Shown here piece after piece: positions 30,712 through 41,663 of a stretch of DNA of 64,000 nt. The translations under genes and the position numbers were made by a program. Location: NCBI GenBank assembly GCA_036346275.1, contig CM070723.1, positions 31,378,176 to 31,442,175 on the forward strand. Direction: 5' to 3'. The DNA comes from Otatea glauca. Lineage: Eukaryota > Streptophyta > Magnoliopsida > Poales > Poaceae. Each line of letters begins with the position of its first letter. Position 1 is the first letter of the stretch. The notes under the pieces were generated by a model. It saw nothing but the letters and a program-made list of their open reading frames with translations. It ran no database searches and was not told the origin of the DNA.

Positions 30712-33060
30712 ATGGCGATGGACAAGTATTCCACCAAGCCACCCATTTTCTCTGGAGTCGATTTTCCATTCTGGAAGTCACGCTTGGAGTCATACATCAC
30801 TGCCCAGGGCTTCCTGATATGGCAGAAGGTGAAAGTCCCATATGAGGTTCCTGCCGATGAAAACGTCACGGTCGGCAATATGGCTGACGTTGAGGCGAAC
30901 GCTAAGGCAAGGAACATCCTCATACAGGGTCTTAGCCGAAGTGAGTATGACAGGATTTCTCACCTTCGTTCTACTCATGAGATTTGGGTAACCCTCGATG
31001 CTTACCATGAGGGCACTACCCAAATCAAGATGGTTCGACAGGACCAATTCAAGTGTGAGTTCAACAAGTTTGAACAGCATGCTGGTGAGAGTCTTGATGA
31101 GTGCTTTGGTCGGTTTACGAAGATTTTGAGCGACTTCGAGCAATGGTTGCATATACCGACTCGGATAATGCTCGACATTTTTGACCGCACTCGATCTTCG
31201 TGTTTGGGAAATGAAAGTGACCACCATCAAGGACACCACCGACTGTCGACCTTGACTCTTGACGGGTTGTATTCCCGCCAAGACTCATGAGATCGACGCC
31301 GCCTCGCGAAGACGAAATCTCGGTCGATGGCCTTGGTCACCGATCCCATTGGATCTTCCTCTTCGACTCTTCTTGTGGTTTCTCTCTCTCTACTCTTTGC
31401 GAGCTAGCGATGACCAATGGAAAATTTTCGGAAAATGAGCTTTCTTCTTGCTCGCAAGTTTTCTCATGCCTAAAAGAGGGTAAGAGAGAGAAAAAGAGGT
31501 GGCGTGATCACCGCTTGAGTGTGGTGGCCCCAACCACATTCGAGCAAACTGCCTCAAGCTGGAGAAGGGCAAGAGCGAACAAGGCGGTTCGGGCAAGAAC
31601 GATTACACCGACAAGAACCGCAACAAGAAGGCCCTAGCTCGTGAGCCGGCGAAGAAGAAGTACCACAACTTCGCCAAGAACAAGAAGCTCTTTCACCGGG
31701 TCCTCGCCGCGCTGGACGACATCGAGCTCTCCGACATCGAGAACTGGAGCGATGCAAGCGAGGACGATCCGCAAGAGAAGGTGAAGAGCGGCGACGACTT
31801 CTCCAAAGATGTGCTTCATGGCAGCGCCATTGAAGTGAGCGACTCGAGCAGACAAATGACACGGATCGTACCCACCTACGATGAGTTAAATGATGCTTTC
31901 GTAAATTAGGCAAGTTTCATGCTAAGGCTAGATCGAGGTGTTTGGAGTTAGGAAGGAGGTAGATAGCCTGTCTCGGAGTTAGCTTTACTTAAATCATGTT
32001 CCTCCCGAGACTCGATAGCTGTACTCTCGTGATGCTTTGCTTGTGGAGCCGGAGAACCTAAGGAAGTTGCATGATAGTGTGCTTGTTGATCTTGAGAATC
32101 AAGTTGAAGAATGCTAGTTCTCATTACCTTTGATATTCCTGCCGATGCTAGCTTTTCTCCCGCTCACTCAAATGCTTCTTGTGACAATTGCCCTAAATCG
32201 CTTCTCGAATTGATGCCATGAGCTCACACCTTAGAAAGCTTTACGCTAGGAATGATGAACTTCAATTGCATGCTTCTAAGGATCCAATACTCATGTGAGA
32301 GTTGTAGGCAACTAAAACTTGACAATAATGCTTTGAATGTCAAGTGTGATCAACTTGCTAAGGACTTACTAGTTAAGTCAAAAATTGGTTGCCTGCTGTG
32401 TGTTGGGGTTAAGGATGATATGGATAAAATCCATATTGAGCTTAGAAAAAAGTTAGAAGACCAAACTCTTAGGATTAGAAATGCCCCTTGCGTTTCTTGT
32501 GAGGCCCTCAAGATTGAGGCAGCCGTGCTAAGGGAACAAAAAGCACGTGCTGAGAGATCTTCTCTTTCTGGTTCTTCTTCTTCCTCTCCTTCCCCCTGTT
32601 CTTCATGTGCCTCGTTCTTCCGGGAGTGTAAGTATCTCATGAGCACTCTTGAGAAGTTTGTTGGGGGCAAGAAAAAGCTCAATCTAATTCTAGACCAATC
32701 CAAGATTAGCCGATTTAATCAGGGTCTAGGATTTGACTACTTGGAGCACGCTAGGACTCATCCTCCTACCATTGTGCGTGGCTCCAAGAGTGGTGAGATT
32801 GTGGTAGCTCCTGAGTGAGTACCACCATGTTTAGGTCTGCTGGGTTGTCCATAGGACTTCACCGTAAGGGTGTTACTCCTATTGCTTCGCTCTAGCAAGG
32901 CGAAGTACACATGCACCTTCCGTAAGAAGGATGGTCACCTAGTAGATTTACGCTTGAGCGCCAAGATCATCAGCGTGAGCATGTTGTCGCTTTAGAGGTT
33001 TTCGTGGTCATCCCGGACTGAGTGCTTCTAAAGCACGCACCGCTTTTAGACAAAGTTAGA
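30712..33060 (+). pseudogene. copia gag, copy III
   Basis: ATG at 30712 opens MAMDKYSTKPPIFSGVDFPF. The frame stays open for about 140 codons (GFLIWQKVKVPYEVPADENV, EYDRISHLRSTHEIWVTLDA, SLDECFGRFTKILSDFEQ), then small deletions shift it near 31140 and repeatedly to 31900. The knuckle reads ECGGPNHIRANCLKL near 31515 with its first Cys lost in a one-base deletion. A frame at 32252-32818 holds the coiled-coil-like segment (KDDMDKIHIELRKKLEDQTL) and FVGGKKKLNLILDQSKISRF. The knuckle-2 region near 32910 is frameshifted. Small deletions are notably dense between 31130 and 33060. Confidence 0.8.
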
Positions 33061-33444
33061 GAGTCGCTGCTTTTTGGGCAGCGTCAGAGGACTAGGTTTT
33101 CATGTTTGTTCATCGGGTTTTAATCTCAGTAGTGCTCGTGGTCAGTCTTTCCGCCGTCCTCTTGATATTCCTTGTTTTTCCCATCGAGGTAGATATCAGC
33201 GGCGTGAGGTGTTTACTGGTAGGAGATCTAGGCAGGCTTACTGGGATGGTACGACTTTTGCAATACGGTGTGCCAACCCAGTTCTGACTCCTAGATTATC
33301 TACCGAGTTGCTCGATCGTGTGAGAGTTGAGCGTCGAGAGACACTCGAGTCCAAATTTCTTCCGTGGTCGGTACTGAGGTGTCGTATGGTTCAAGATTGG
33401 GTTCCTAAGTCTTCACTCTATCCCAAGATCGAGTCATCTTTCTC

Positions 33445-34990
33445 TTGTGTCTTGATCAGTTCGCTCCGGATGGGAAGGGCGATGTTTGGATTGTTGACTC
33501 CGGTTGTTCTCGTCATATGACCGGTGATTCTCGTTGGTTCTCTTCCCTAGTCCGAGCCCCCGGTGATGAGTTAATCACTTTTGGGGATGCATCTTCAGGT
33601 AGAGTCATTGCTAAAGGTACCATCTGCATTAACCAAATTTTCATTCTTAAAGATGTTGCCTTAGTAAGTAAGCTGCAATACAATCTGCTCTCTGTTTCTC
33701 AGCTTATCGATGACTCTTTCGAGGTAAGCTTCAAGAGTAATGCCTGTAGAATCCTTGATTTATCAGGAGGGTTAGTTTGCGGGATTTCTAGATTTGGGAG
33801 AGTCTTTCGTGCTGATTTTTCTGCTTCTTCTGGAGACTCTCTTCGATGTTTGATTGCTTCTGAGTCCCGTGATCTCTCCTTCTGGCATAGGAGACTTGGT
33901 CACATTGGTTTTGATCATTTGACCCGAGTTAGCAGCCACGATCTCATTCGGGGTTTGCCCAAACTCAAGATGGTCAAAGACTTAGTTTGCTCTCCTTGCC
34001 GACATGGCAAGATGGTTACTGCTTCTCATCCTCCAGTCACCGTAGTGATGACTGATGCACCAGACAGCTTTTACATATGGACACCGTTGGTCCAAATAGA
34101 GTGCAATCAAGCAGGAGGGAAGTGGTATGTTCTTGTCATCGTTGATGATTTTTCTAGATACTCTTGGGTATTCTTCATGGCCTCGAAGGATGAGACTTTT
34201 CTCACTTGTGGGTTTGGTCAGTAGGTTGTCCATTGAGCTCACAGGTGCATTACGAGCTATACGCACTGATAATGGCACGGAGTTCAAGAATTCCTATTTT
34301 GAGAGTTTTTGTGTAGAGTCTGGTTTAGAGCATCAGTTCTCTTCTCCCTCGCGCCTCGTGAGAATGGCGTAGTGGAAAGGAAGAACAGGACCCTGGTTGA
34401 GATGGCCAGGACGATGCTAGATGAGTACAGTACTCCTAGGAAGTTTTGGGCTGAGGCTATAGCTACTGCTTGCCATGTTTCTAATTGCGTGTTTTTGAGA
34501 GCACATTTGCATCGCACTTCTTATGAGTTGAGGTATGGGCGAAAGCCTAGTGTGTCTCATTTTCGCGTTTTCGGTTGCAAGTGTTTTATCTTGAAGTCTG
34601 GTAACCTAGATAAGTTTGAGTCTCGTTCTTCTTATGGTATCTTTCTAGGTTACTCGACTTCTTCTCGTAGCTATAGGGTCTGGAGCGTTGATGCGCATAG
34701 GATCATAGAGACCTGTGATGTGACCTTTGATGAGGCTAGCCCAGGAGCTAGACCTGATGTTTCAGGCTCTTCTTATCCCTCCGAGACCATCTTTGTAGAA
34801 GATGAGGATGATGGAGATGATGGTGTTCCATCGGATCCAGCCCTCTACACCGAGGTGCCTCCTGCTTCCATTTCGCACCTCGGGAGACCACCCTTGCCTT
34901 CCGACTCTCCTTCAGCGAGTGGCTCTGCTCCTACCTCTTCTGTTCAAGAGGTAGAGGCTACTCATTCTTTGGACCTCCCGTCATATTCAG
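33445..34990 (+). pseudogene. copia protease and integrase, copy III
   Basis: The frame at 33445-34224 has the protease motif VWIVDSGCSRHMTGDSRW, then GAG-pre-integrase FWHRRLGHIGFDHL with LVCSPCRHGK (HHCC), then GGKWYVLVIVDDFSRYSWVF with the first catalytic Asp. A frameshift near 34205 is followed by the RTDNGTEFKNSYF segment (second Asp) in another frame. The frame 34309-35013 has ENGVVERKNRTLVEMARTML (catalytic Glu), the SHFRVFGCKCFILKSGNLDK block and an acidic linker, FVEDEDDGDDG. Two frameshifts break an otherwise well preserved integrase. Confidence 0.85.
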
Positions 34991-35009
34991 AGACGTCATC
35001 CTCCGATCG

Positions 35010-36624
35010 ATGATCGGCGATTTGTTCGAGCGTGTCACACGCTCAAGAACGGTCCGCCCTCCTTCATCTTCACTCGCCTTCGTTGCCTCCTTTGAGCCGA
35101 AGGATGTTTCTCATGCATTATCCGATGAGTCGTGGATTAATGCTATGCATGAGGAACTTGAGAACTTTGAGAGGAACAAGGTATGGCAGCTTATCGAGCC
35201 CCCATCTGGTCATAATATCATTGGGACCAAGTGGGTGTTCAAAAACAAGCAGAGTGAGGATGGGGTTGTCATTCGCAACAAGGCTAGGCTAGTTGCACAG
35301 GGCTTTTCTCAGGTTGAGGGTCTTGACTTTGAGGAGACCTTTGCCCCTGTAGCTAGGCTAGAGGCTATTAGGATCCTGCTTGCATTTTCTGGCATCCCGG
35401 GCTTCAAGCTCTATCAAATGGATGTCAAGAGTGCATTCCTCAATGGCTATATTGAGGAAGAGGTTTATGTCAAGCAACCTCCAGGATTCGAGAACCCCAA
35501 GTTTTCGAGTCATGTATACAAGCTTTCCAAAGCTCTATATGGACTCAAGCAGGCCCCCAGAGCATGGTATGAGAGGCTCAAGTCTTATCTTCTCAGCCAT
35601 GACTTTAAAATGGGCATAGTAGACAAAACTCTGTTCATCAGACACCATGAGTCTCATTTTCTTCTTGTCCAGATTTATGTGGACGATATCATTTTTGGTG
35701 GCTCATCTCATTCGCTTGTGTCTCAGTTTTCTGAGGTGATGAGCACAGAGTTTGAGATGAGTATGATGGGCGAGTTGAGCTACTTTCTTGGCTTCTAAAT
35801 CAAGCAGACTCGGGAGGGTACTTTCTTGCATCAAGGCAAATATACCCGTGACCTCCTGAGGCGCTTCGATATGTCTGATGGGAAGCCGGTGATGACTCCT
35901 ATGGTCACCACTTCTGTCCTCGAGCCCGATGAGGATGGTGAGCCTGCTGATCAAAAGGAGTTTCGGAGAATGATCGGCTCCCTCTTGTACCTCACTGCTT
36001 CGAGGCCGGACATACATTTTGCTGTGTGTCTGTGCGCTCGATTTCAAGCTTCTCCTCGCGCCTCTCACCGCCAGGCGGTCAAGCGCATCTTCAGGTACCT
36101 TCGTGCTACCACTGATTATGGTATTTGGTACTCTTCGTCTTCTTGTCTATCTCTTAGAGCCTTTTCCGATGCCGACTTTGTTGGGTCAGTAGGATAGATA
36201 GGAAGAGCACTTCGGCACTTGCCAATTCATTGGCACTTCTCTTGTTTCTGGTCATCTAGGAAGCGATCCGAGTTGCATGACCCACCGAGGCCGAGTATGT
36301 TGTCGCAGACCGATGTCGAGCAGTGCTCTGATGATGAGATCGACCTTACGGGACTTTGGATTAAAGATAGAGAGTGTGCCACTTTTCTGTGACAACACTT
36401 CTGCTATTTGCATTGCTAAAAACCCAGTGCAACATTCCCGGACCAAGCACATTGATATTAGATATCACTTCCTTAGAGACCATGTGGAGAAGGGAGATAT
36501 CGCGCTTCAGCTCGTAGAGAGTGACCTTCAGTTAGCCGATATCTTCACCAAGCCTTTGGATAGATCCAGATTTGTTGCCTTGAGGAGTGAGCTTGGAGTC
36601 GTGAGCCCTTACGGCCTTTCGTGA
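35010..36624 (+). pseudogene. copia reverse transcriptase-RNase H, copy III
   Basis: The frame 35010-35798 covers the RT domain: WINAMHEELENFERNKVWQL, GTKWVFKNKQSEDGVVIRNK, LYQMDVKSAFLNGYIEEEVY, ALYGLKQAPRAWYERLKSYL and the catalytic YVDD at residues 223-226. A TAA replaces Gln in the GFQIKQ motif (copy I has CAA). The frame resumes to 36197 with RPDIHFAVCLCARFQASPRA and SDADFVG. After a frameshift near 36195 RNase H continues with FCDNTSAICIAKNPVQHSR and DIFTKPLDRS to the natural stop at 36622. Among the window's RT genes it is the least damaged. Confidence 0.88.
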
Positions 36625-37011
36625 GGGGGAGCTGGTTTGTATATTATGTATTATATGTTTTCTTCCAGCTTAGCTTTTCTTTTCTTTGTGTTTCTTTTGG
36701 GTGAATTTGGGCTTGTTTTCTTGAGTTGAGTTCACTCACTTAGACTTCTGGCATGCCTTCCATGGACCTCTTATCTTGTGCTTTAGGTTGCTATCATGCG
36801 TGATTAGATGTTCTCTCTTCTCTCTAGGTTGAGTTCCCTCACAGTCTTATAAGTCTAGCAGGTATTGGGCCTCCTGGGTAGACAGGGTCTGTGTGCACTC
36901 CTTAGTTGGGATCTAGAGTCAGCTTCCCTATGTCAGTCACTGGGGAAGATAAGATCGAGTCTAAGCCGTAGTGAGTCTCTTCTATCTTATCTATGCTCAA
37001 TAGCCATCCAG
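36625..37011 (+). other. copia copy III 3' untranslated remnant
   Basis: It follows copy I (from 5613) closely, including a GAGGGGGAGCTGG purine tract and TTCTCTCTTCTCTCTAGG, then stops after CAATAGCCATCCAG. From 37012 the text is G2 gag. Confidence 0.8.
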
Positions 37012-37986
37012 TGATGAATCTGAAGAAGCTAAGGAAATAAAATTCTTAAATGAACTTGATATGAAAATTCAGGATATTCTTGTTGATAAGGAATATAGTT
37101 CTCTATCTAGTTTATTTAATCTTGCTTGTGAGATTGAAAATCAAATTGAACATGAAAGACATCTTGCTGAAATTAAAGTCTATAATTGCCAAAGTGAAGA
37201 ATTTTCTTTGGAAGAACGGCATCTTGTCGAGTTTCCACTTGCTACTAACTTTTCACAGGACATTGAGAATAAGAACGAGAAGGAAAACACGCAAGAGAAG
37301 GAGGAGCAAGAGATACATGCTATCCCATGCATACCTCAAGAATGTACATATCATGATATGCCTAAATCAGCTGAGATGGAAAACAAAGGTAACGACATAT
37401 GTGCTATTTTCACACGAGGAGAGAATTCTGTTGATGTGCTAAATTTGGCCACACTGGTGCTAAGCTAGAACAGCAGTTAGTGGACACTCAAACTAAATCA
37501 CCTTTGTCACAATATGATTGTCTTGCTATCCCTACTGATAAAGAAGTGTTGTGTGATAATGTCTCATTTATATCCATGCCTCAACTAGTGAATGAACATG
37601 TTTGTTTTATTTTTGATCTAAACATGTGTGCTGAAAATAAACATGTTATTCACCTTGCTAATGAAAAGGATGAGATTAAACTGTTGTCTTCCTTGAATAC
37701 TTTGGGTTATATTGAATTTGATGTCATATGTGATCTCAATTGTTTAGAGGAGAGATTTTCTATGCCCGCTAATTTGTCATGGTCATCCAGTGTTAGTTTT
37801 CATGCTATTGGCAAATATAATGATAAAGAAAAGTACATGGTGCATTGACTTTTTATTTGTACTATTTTGAAATCATCTTTTAATGTGCCACACTATCAAC
37901 AACCAAAGAATATGTTGGTTTCTTTGCTGCCTCTTGTTACTAACCTTTTGCAGGCCAATGAGCTTGAGTCGATGACGACTCAAAAT
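37012..37986 (+). pseudogene. G2 gag-like region
   Basis: Two adjoining frames occur. The frame 37061-37468 (in phase from 37014) has QDILVDKEYSSLSSLFNLAC followed by a charged segment. Its SLFNLACEIE text resembles the end of gypsy gag capsid (LFHLACKAE). The frame 37480-37848 has DCLAIPTDKEVLCDN, MPQLVNEH, then IKLLSSLNTLGYIEFDVICD, LEERF and KYNDKEKYMVH. A similar text is remembered from unclassified grass gypsy proteins. There is no knuckle, protease or RT before the polypurine tract. A stop at 37466 separates the two frames. Confidence 0.6.
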
Positions 37987-38000
37987 TAAGAAGGGGAGGA

Positions 38001-38750
38001 TGATGAGACCATGACGGCCCAGCAAGCCATGCTTCTATCTCAAGCCAAGACAAGGGCCCAACAAATTCTGATGCTCCAAGCCCAGCCCAAGATCAAGCCC
38101 AGTTCGTTCACCAGTCCAGTTCAGCCCTAAGGAGTAGTCCAACTAAAAATGATCATACCTAGGTCATACAAAAGTCCGTTTGAGGCGTTATTGAACTCTA
38201 CGGAGAAGCCCACGATGAGAGCTTTTGAACGGAAGTGGTTTCACATCCAAACTCCTACTGGATCGACGGTAATCACAGATCAATATGATGAACAGAATCT
38301 GCCTGGTACAGCACCACCTCCACTTGGGCCCAAAGGCCTTGTATGACATAGGGTTGCACGGCCACCCCCTTGGCCACCTCCCTTGCCTTCATCCTCTTAT
38401 ATATTCAATAGCTGTTGCTAGAATAGATGGGTTTTGCTTAGATTACAACTAGATACTTTGTCAGTTTTTCGCCGTTCATCAGTTTGTAGAACCCTAACTC
38501 GTGTGCTTAATATTATTTGTAATTTCAGATTGCATCTTCTATGTTCTTGCTTGTGTTCTCGATTCGCATGCAGGGATAAGCCTTCTTGGCGAGGTCAACC
38601 GTGTTTGTGCGTGGTTGATAACCAAAGGAGCCGTGGCGTAGCAATTGCAAGGTTCGGATCAGTTCTGATTGGAAACTGGATCGTCAACGTCGAGTTCTCC
38701 ATCAATCGACTTACTACTACCTGTTGGAAGTCGGGCCGCCATTCCCATCA
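38001..38750 (+). repeat. 3' LTR of G2
   Basis: A 750 bp LTR, TGATGAGACCATGACGG to ATTCCCATCA, lies directly after the purine tract. It is followed by AG and the exact primer site TGGTATCAGAGC (38753-38764). A primer site after a 3' LTR implies that a second internal region once began here. Confidence 0.9.
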
Positions 38751-38794
38751 AGTGGTATCAGAGCCTTGGTTGCTCGATAGGTAATTCTTACATT

Positions 38795-39821
38795 TACCAG
38801 GAGAAGGAGATGAATTAAAGTTGGGTTGGTGCTTTGTTCCAAATGTTATAAGGGATGCTAGACTTGTCAGAAATTTGGTAATATACAATTAGTCCCAGCA
38901 TCGGCTTTGCACCCAATTATCGAGCCTTGGCCATTTAGAGGATGGGGAATAAATGTAATCGGACAAATATTTCATGCGTCAAGCAAGGGTCATAGATTCA
39001 TATTGGTCGAGACCGATTATTTTTCTAAATGGGTTGAAGCAATCCCGGTTAAAAAGGTTACAAGTGTTGAAGCTATCAGATTTGTTACAAAACATATTAT
39101 CCATCGGTTTGGAATACCACAAACTATTACGACCGATCAAGGTATTGTGTTTATGTTCGATGAGTTTTAAGGTTTTGCCAAAAGTTTGGGCATCAAGTTA
39201 TTAAATTCATCGTCTTATTGTGCTTAGGCTAATGGTCAAGCCGAGTCGTCCAATAAAATATTGATCAAGTTGATCAAAAGGAAAATTGAGAAAAAACCAA
39301 GGAATTGGCACGTAACGCTGTCGGAGTCATTATGGGCTTACCGACTTGCATATCATGGTGCAACGAAGTTATCACCTTACAAATTGGTCTATTGACAAGA
39401 AGTTGTTTTGCCATTGGAAATTAATATTGACTCCGTACGAACAACTAGGCAAAATGGTTTCTCGACTTAAAATTATAAGGATTTAATGATCGTTAATTTG
39501 GATGATTGGGCAGAATTACGTTTGCATACACTGGATCGGCTTAAGAAGAATAAGGCAAGGGTTGCGAAGGCTTACACCAAAAAGGCAATGCCTAAATCAT
39601 TTTGTGAAGTCAATTTAGTTTGGAAAACTATATTGTCTGTCGGCTCTAGAAATAATCGATTTGGCAAATGGTCTTCAACATGGGAAGGACCGTATAGAGT
39701 TCATCAGCTTGTGAATAGTAATTCTTATATTTTAGAGACACTGGAAGTTGTGGTGTTTCCTAAGACAATTAACGACAAGTATCTAAAGAAATACCACCCA
39801 AGTGTTTGGGTTGGGTCGTAA
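38795..39821 (+). pseudogene. gypsy E1 integrase
   Basis: The frame at 38907-39170 has the integrase core start HPIIEPWPFRGWGINVIGQI, then VETDYFSKWVEAIPV (first Asp) and HIIHRFGIPQTITTDQG (second Asp). After TAA and TAG stops comes ANGQAESSNK with the catalytic Glu, so all three DDE residues survive. A frame at 39486-39821 is the C-terminal part (DWAELRLHTLDRLKKNKARV, GKWSSTWEGPYRVHQLV, YLKKYHPSVW). At least four stops occur. Integrase joins element DNA to the host; here it is dead. Protease, RT and RNase H that should precede it are gone. Confidence 0.85.
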
Positions 39822-40140
39822 TCGGCTAGAGATGATTATCGGTTGTGAGAGGCCAAATTAACTCATTGCAGTTAATTCTAGCTAGACTAGAAATAAACTA
39901 AAAGCTAATTACACACATCACACTTGGCAGAAAAAGAATTAAAGCATAGATAATCGGTTACACAGCTGATTTTAAGTGTTACAAAGCATTCAAAATATTG
40001 TTTCAGAACAGCCCCCATTACAAGCGTTAAATTTCAATTTGAGAGAAGGCAACTATATCCCTGGATTATTGACTCTGGCCCCCAAAGCCGATAATGCAGC
40101 AACGGCCTTCGCGATGATTGCTTCCACGTCTTCAAGGATT
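39822..40140. other. spacer between integrase and antisense gene
   Basis: There is no coding frame. The two genes converge here, so it should hold both transcript ends. No polyadenylation signal could be assigned with confidence. Confidence 0.4.
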
Positions 40141-41660
40141 TTATCGTCTTCTTCCTATAAGCCCGGGACAAGTGTGCTCTTGGCCGATTGTTTTTGACCA
40201 ATGCAATGGCCATGCCAGACCAGCCTTCTGGCTTTTCAAGGCCGATGCTGTAGTTCCCATGTGCTCCTGCGACTTGGCCAAAGACACATTCACTTTGGCC
40301 AGCTCTTCCTCCAGAGACTTCTTGGCCGATTCTAACTTCAGTACCATCTCCTTTGTGGCCTTGAAATCTTTGGATTCTTCATTGAACTTGGCCTTCAAAG
40401 CTCTAGTATCGGCTTGTCGAGCAGCTTTTGATCTTCTTACTGTGCTGCCTGACTAGCAAACCTTGCCTTCGCCGCCACTACCTCATTTTTCTTCCCATCG
40501 AGGTGGCATACCTCTAGTAAAGCGGCCATGGCCTCTTCCAACAAGTCGGCTTGCACCGCCACCATTGTGTCCCATAGAGGCTGGGGGTTCTCAAGAAGCT
40601 TGGCCGATGAGGAGCAAACCAAGTTGAAAAAATGATTTAGCCTCTCTGCCATACCAGGGACCGATGTCACCTTAGCCGATGCATCTGTTGAAACAGCTAG
40701 AATCTTCCTAATCTCCTTCGAGGAGCTTTCTACATATAAGTCGGCATCATCCTTGATGTCGGACCAATCAAACCCGAGCACGTTGCTCACAGGATCGATG
40801 GGCTTGGAGCTGGGTTTGGCAGCAACAGGAGTGGCAGCAATGGTTGGTGCGGCTTTAGGGACTGCAGTGGTTAGCATCGGCTGTGATGCAGGAGGAGGAA
40901 AGACTGTCTCGGCTGGCAGGTTGACCAAGATGTCGGCTGTGAACGTAGGTGGAGATGGAATAGGCTGTAGAAAGTATTATAACTTTTTTAGCCAATTTCA
41001 ATAGATAATTGCAGTGCAAATCAGAGTGAATAGAACTTACCTGGCCAGTAATCGATGCATGTGGAGAACTTTCATCCGATTGTTCTTGTGGCTTGCTGCC
41101 TCTATTGGCCAATACCTTCTTGTTGACACGAGCACATTTCTTCTGTGTTGGACAATCGGTTAAAAGGATGAGTAAATGGGAAACGATAAAAGGTAAAAGA
41201 ACGAAGCTGATAAATACTTACTTGTTGTTGTTTATCTACATCAGAAAGCAATAGAGATTGGATGCCCAGGGTACCTAAGGTATACCCCGACACAGCGATT
41301 GGACGTGGCCGTTTAGTAACTTGGCCGGTGCCCAGTGGGTTAGAGACGACTTTATTGCCTGTTGTTTTTGTCTGAAAAAATAAGAGAAATCGATCAGAAT
41401 AAAATTCAAGGATGTTTGGGCATTAAGAAACAAAAATCTACTTTAAGCCAATACCTCACCGGTGATATTAACAAGGGTCGTGTTAGTATAACCCGATGAG
41501 CTAGCTTCGTCGCTAGAACTCAAGCTATTACTAATGGTATTAGCTATGGATGATGGTGGAGGAAGGTTAGAAAAAAATTCAGCCATAATAGCCGATACAC
41601 TTTGTGTCAATGGGTACAAGGCTGCACTTATAGCTGACCACCATCTTGTGAAACATAGAT
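40141..41660 (-). pseudogene. spliced antisense gene of the Tat-like gypsy
   Basis: Four minus-strand exons join in frame: about 41650-41455 (MAEFFSNLPPPSS...LVNITGE), 41371-41222 (50 codons, TKTTGNKVVSNPLG), 41142-41041 (34 codons, KKCARVNKKVLANRG) and 40964-40437 (PIPSPPTFTADILV, then VLGFDWSDIKDDADLYVESS). All three introns have GT...AG ends and stay in phase. One frameshift near 40440 separates a coiled-coil tail to 40141 (ESAKKSLEEELAKVNVSL). Tat-lineage elements are remembered for antisense genes between integrase and 3' LTR, some with plant-mobile-domain-like parts. The function is unknown. The true first exon is lost at the LTR remnant (41664). Confidence 0.72.
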
Positions 41661-41663
41661 TCA

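Larger units (their letters stand above)
28585..37011 (+). mobile_element. SIRE-type Ty1-copia, copy III, 3' truncated
   Basis: A 5' LTR (28585-30656), exact primer site, gag, protease, integrase, reverse transcriptase and RNase H are followed by about 390 bp of 3' untranslated region. The text then switches to G2 gag at 37012. The 3' LTR is missing, so a deletion took the copia 3' end and perhaps part of G2. This is the most complete of the three copies, with most pol frames long, but it carries several frameshifts and one stop in RT. Confidence 0.9.
25711..38750 (+). mobile_element. G2: gag-only (non-autonomous) LTR retrotransposon, interrupted
   Basis: It has two LTRs of about 750 bp (25711-27202 after removing a nested LTR, and 38001-38750), an Met-tRNA primer site (27205), a leader, a gag-like region and a polypurine tract TAAGAAGGGGAGGA (37987-38000). 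The inside totals about 2.4 kb once copia copy III (28585-37011) is removed, and shows no pol domain. This fits the class of terminal-repeat elements with a gag domain only, mobilised by relatives. Some of the inside may have been lost together with the copia 3' end, so an originally longer element cannot be excluded. Confidence 0.8.
17508..41660 (+). mobile_element. Tat-like Ty3-gypsy E1, heavily interrupted
   Basis: LTR 17508-18185, leader, gag in three pieces (18211-19025, 19776-20201, 24716-25710), then integrase (38795-39821) and a spliced antisense gene (40141-41660). Protease, reverse transcriptase and RNase H are missing. Grass Tat-lineage elements such as Grande, Retand and RIRE2 are remembered for antisense genes between integrase and 3' LTR, which is the basis for the lineage call. 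A possible target duplication at the left is CTATT (17503-17507). The 3' LTR is not seen. The element hosts two simple solo LTRs and a composite insertion. Confidence 0.75.
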
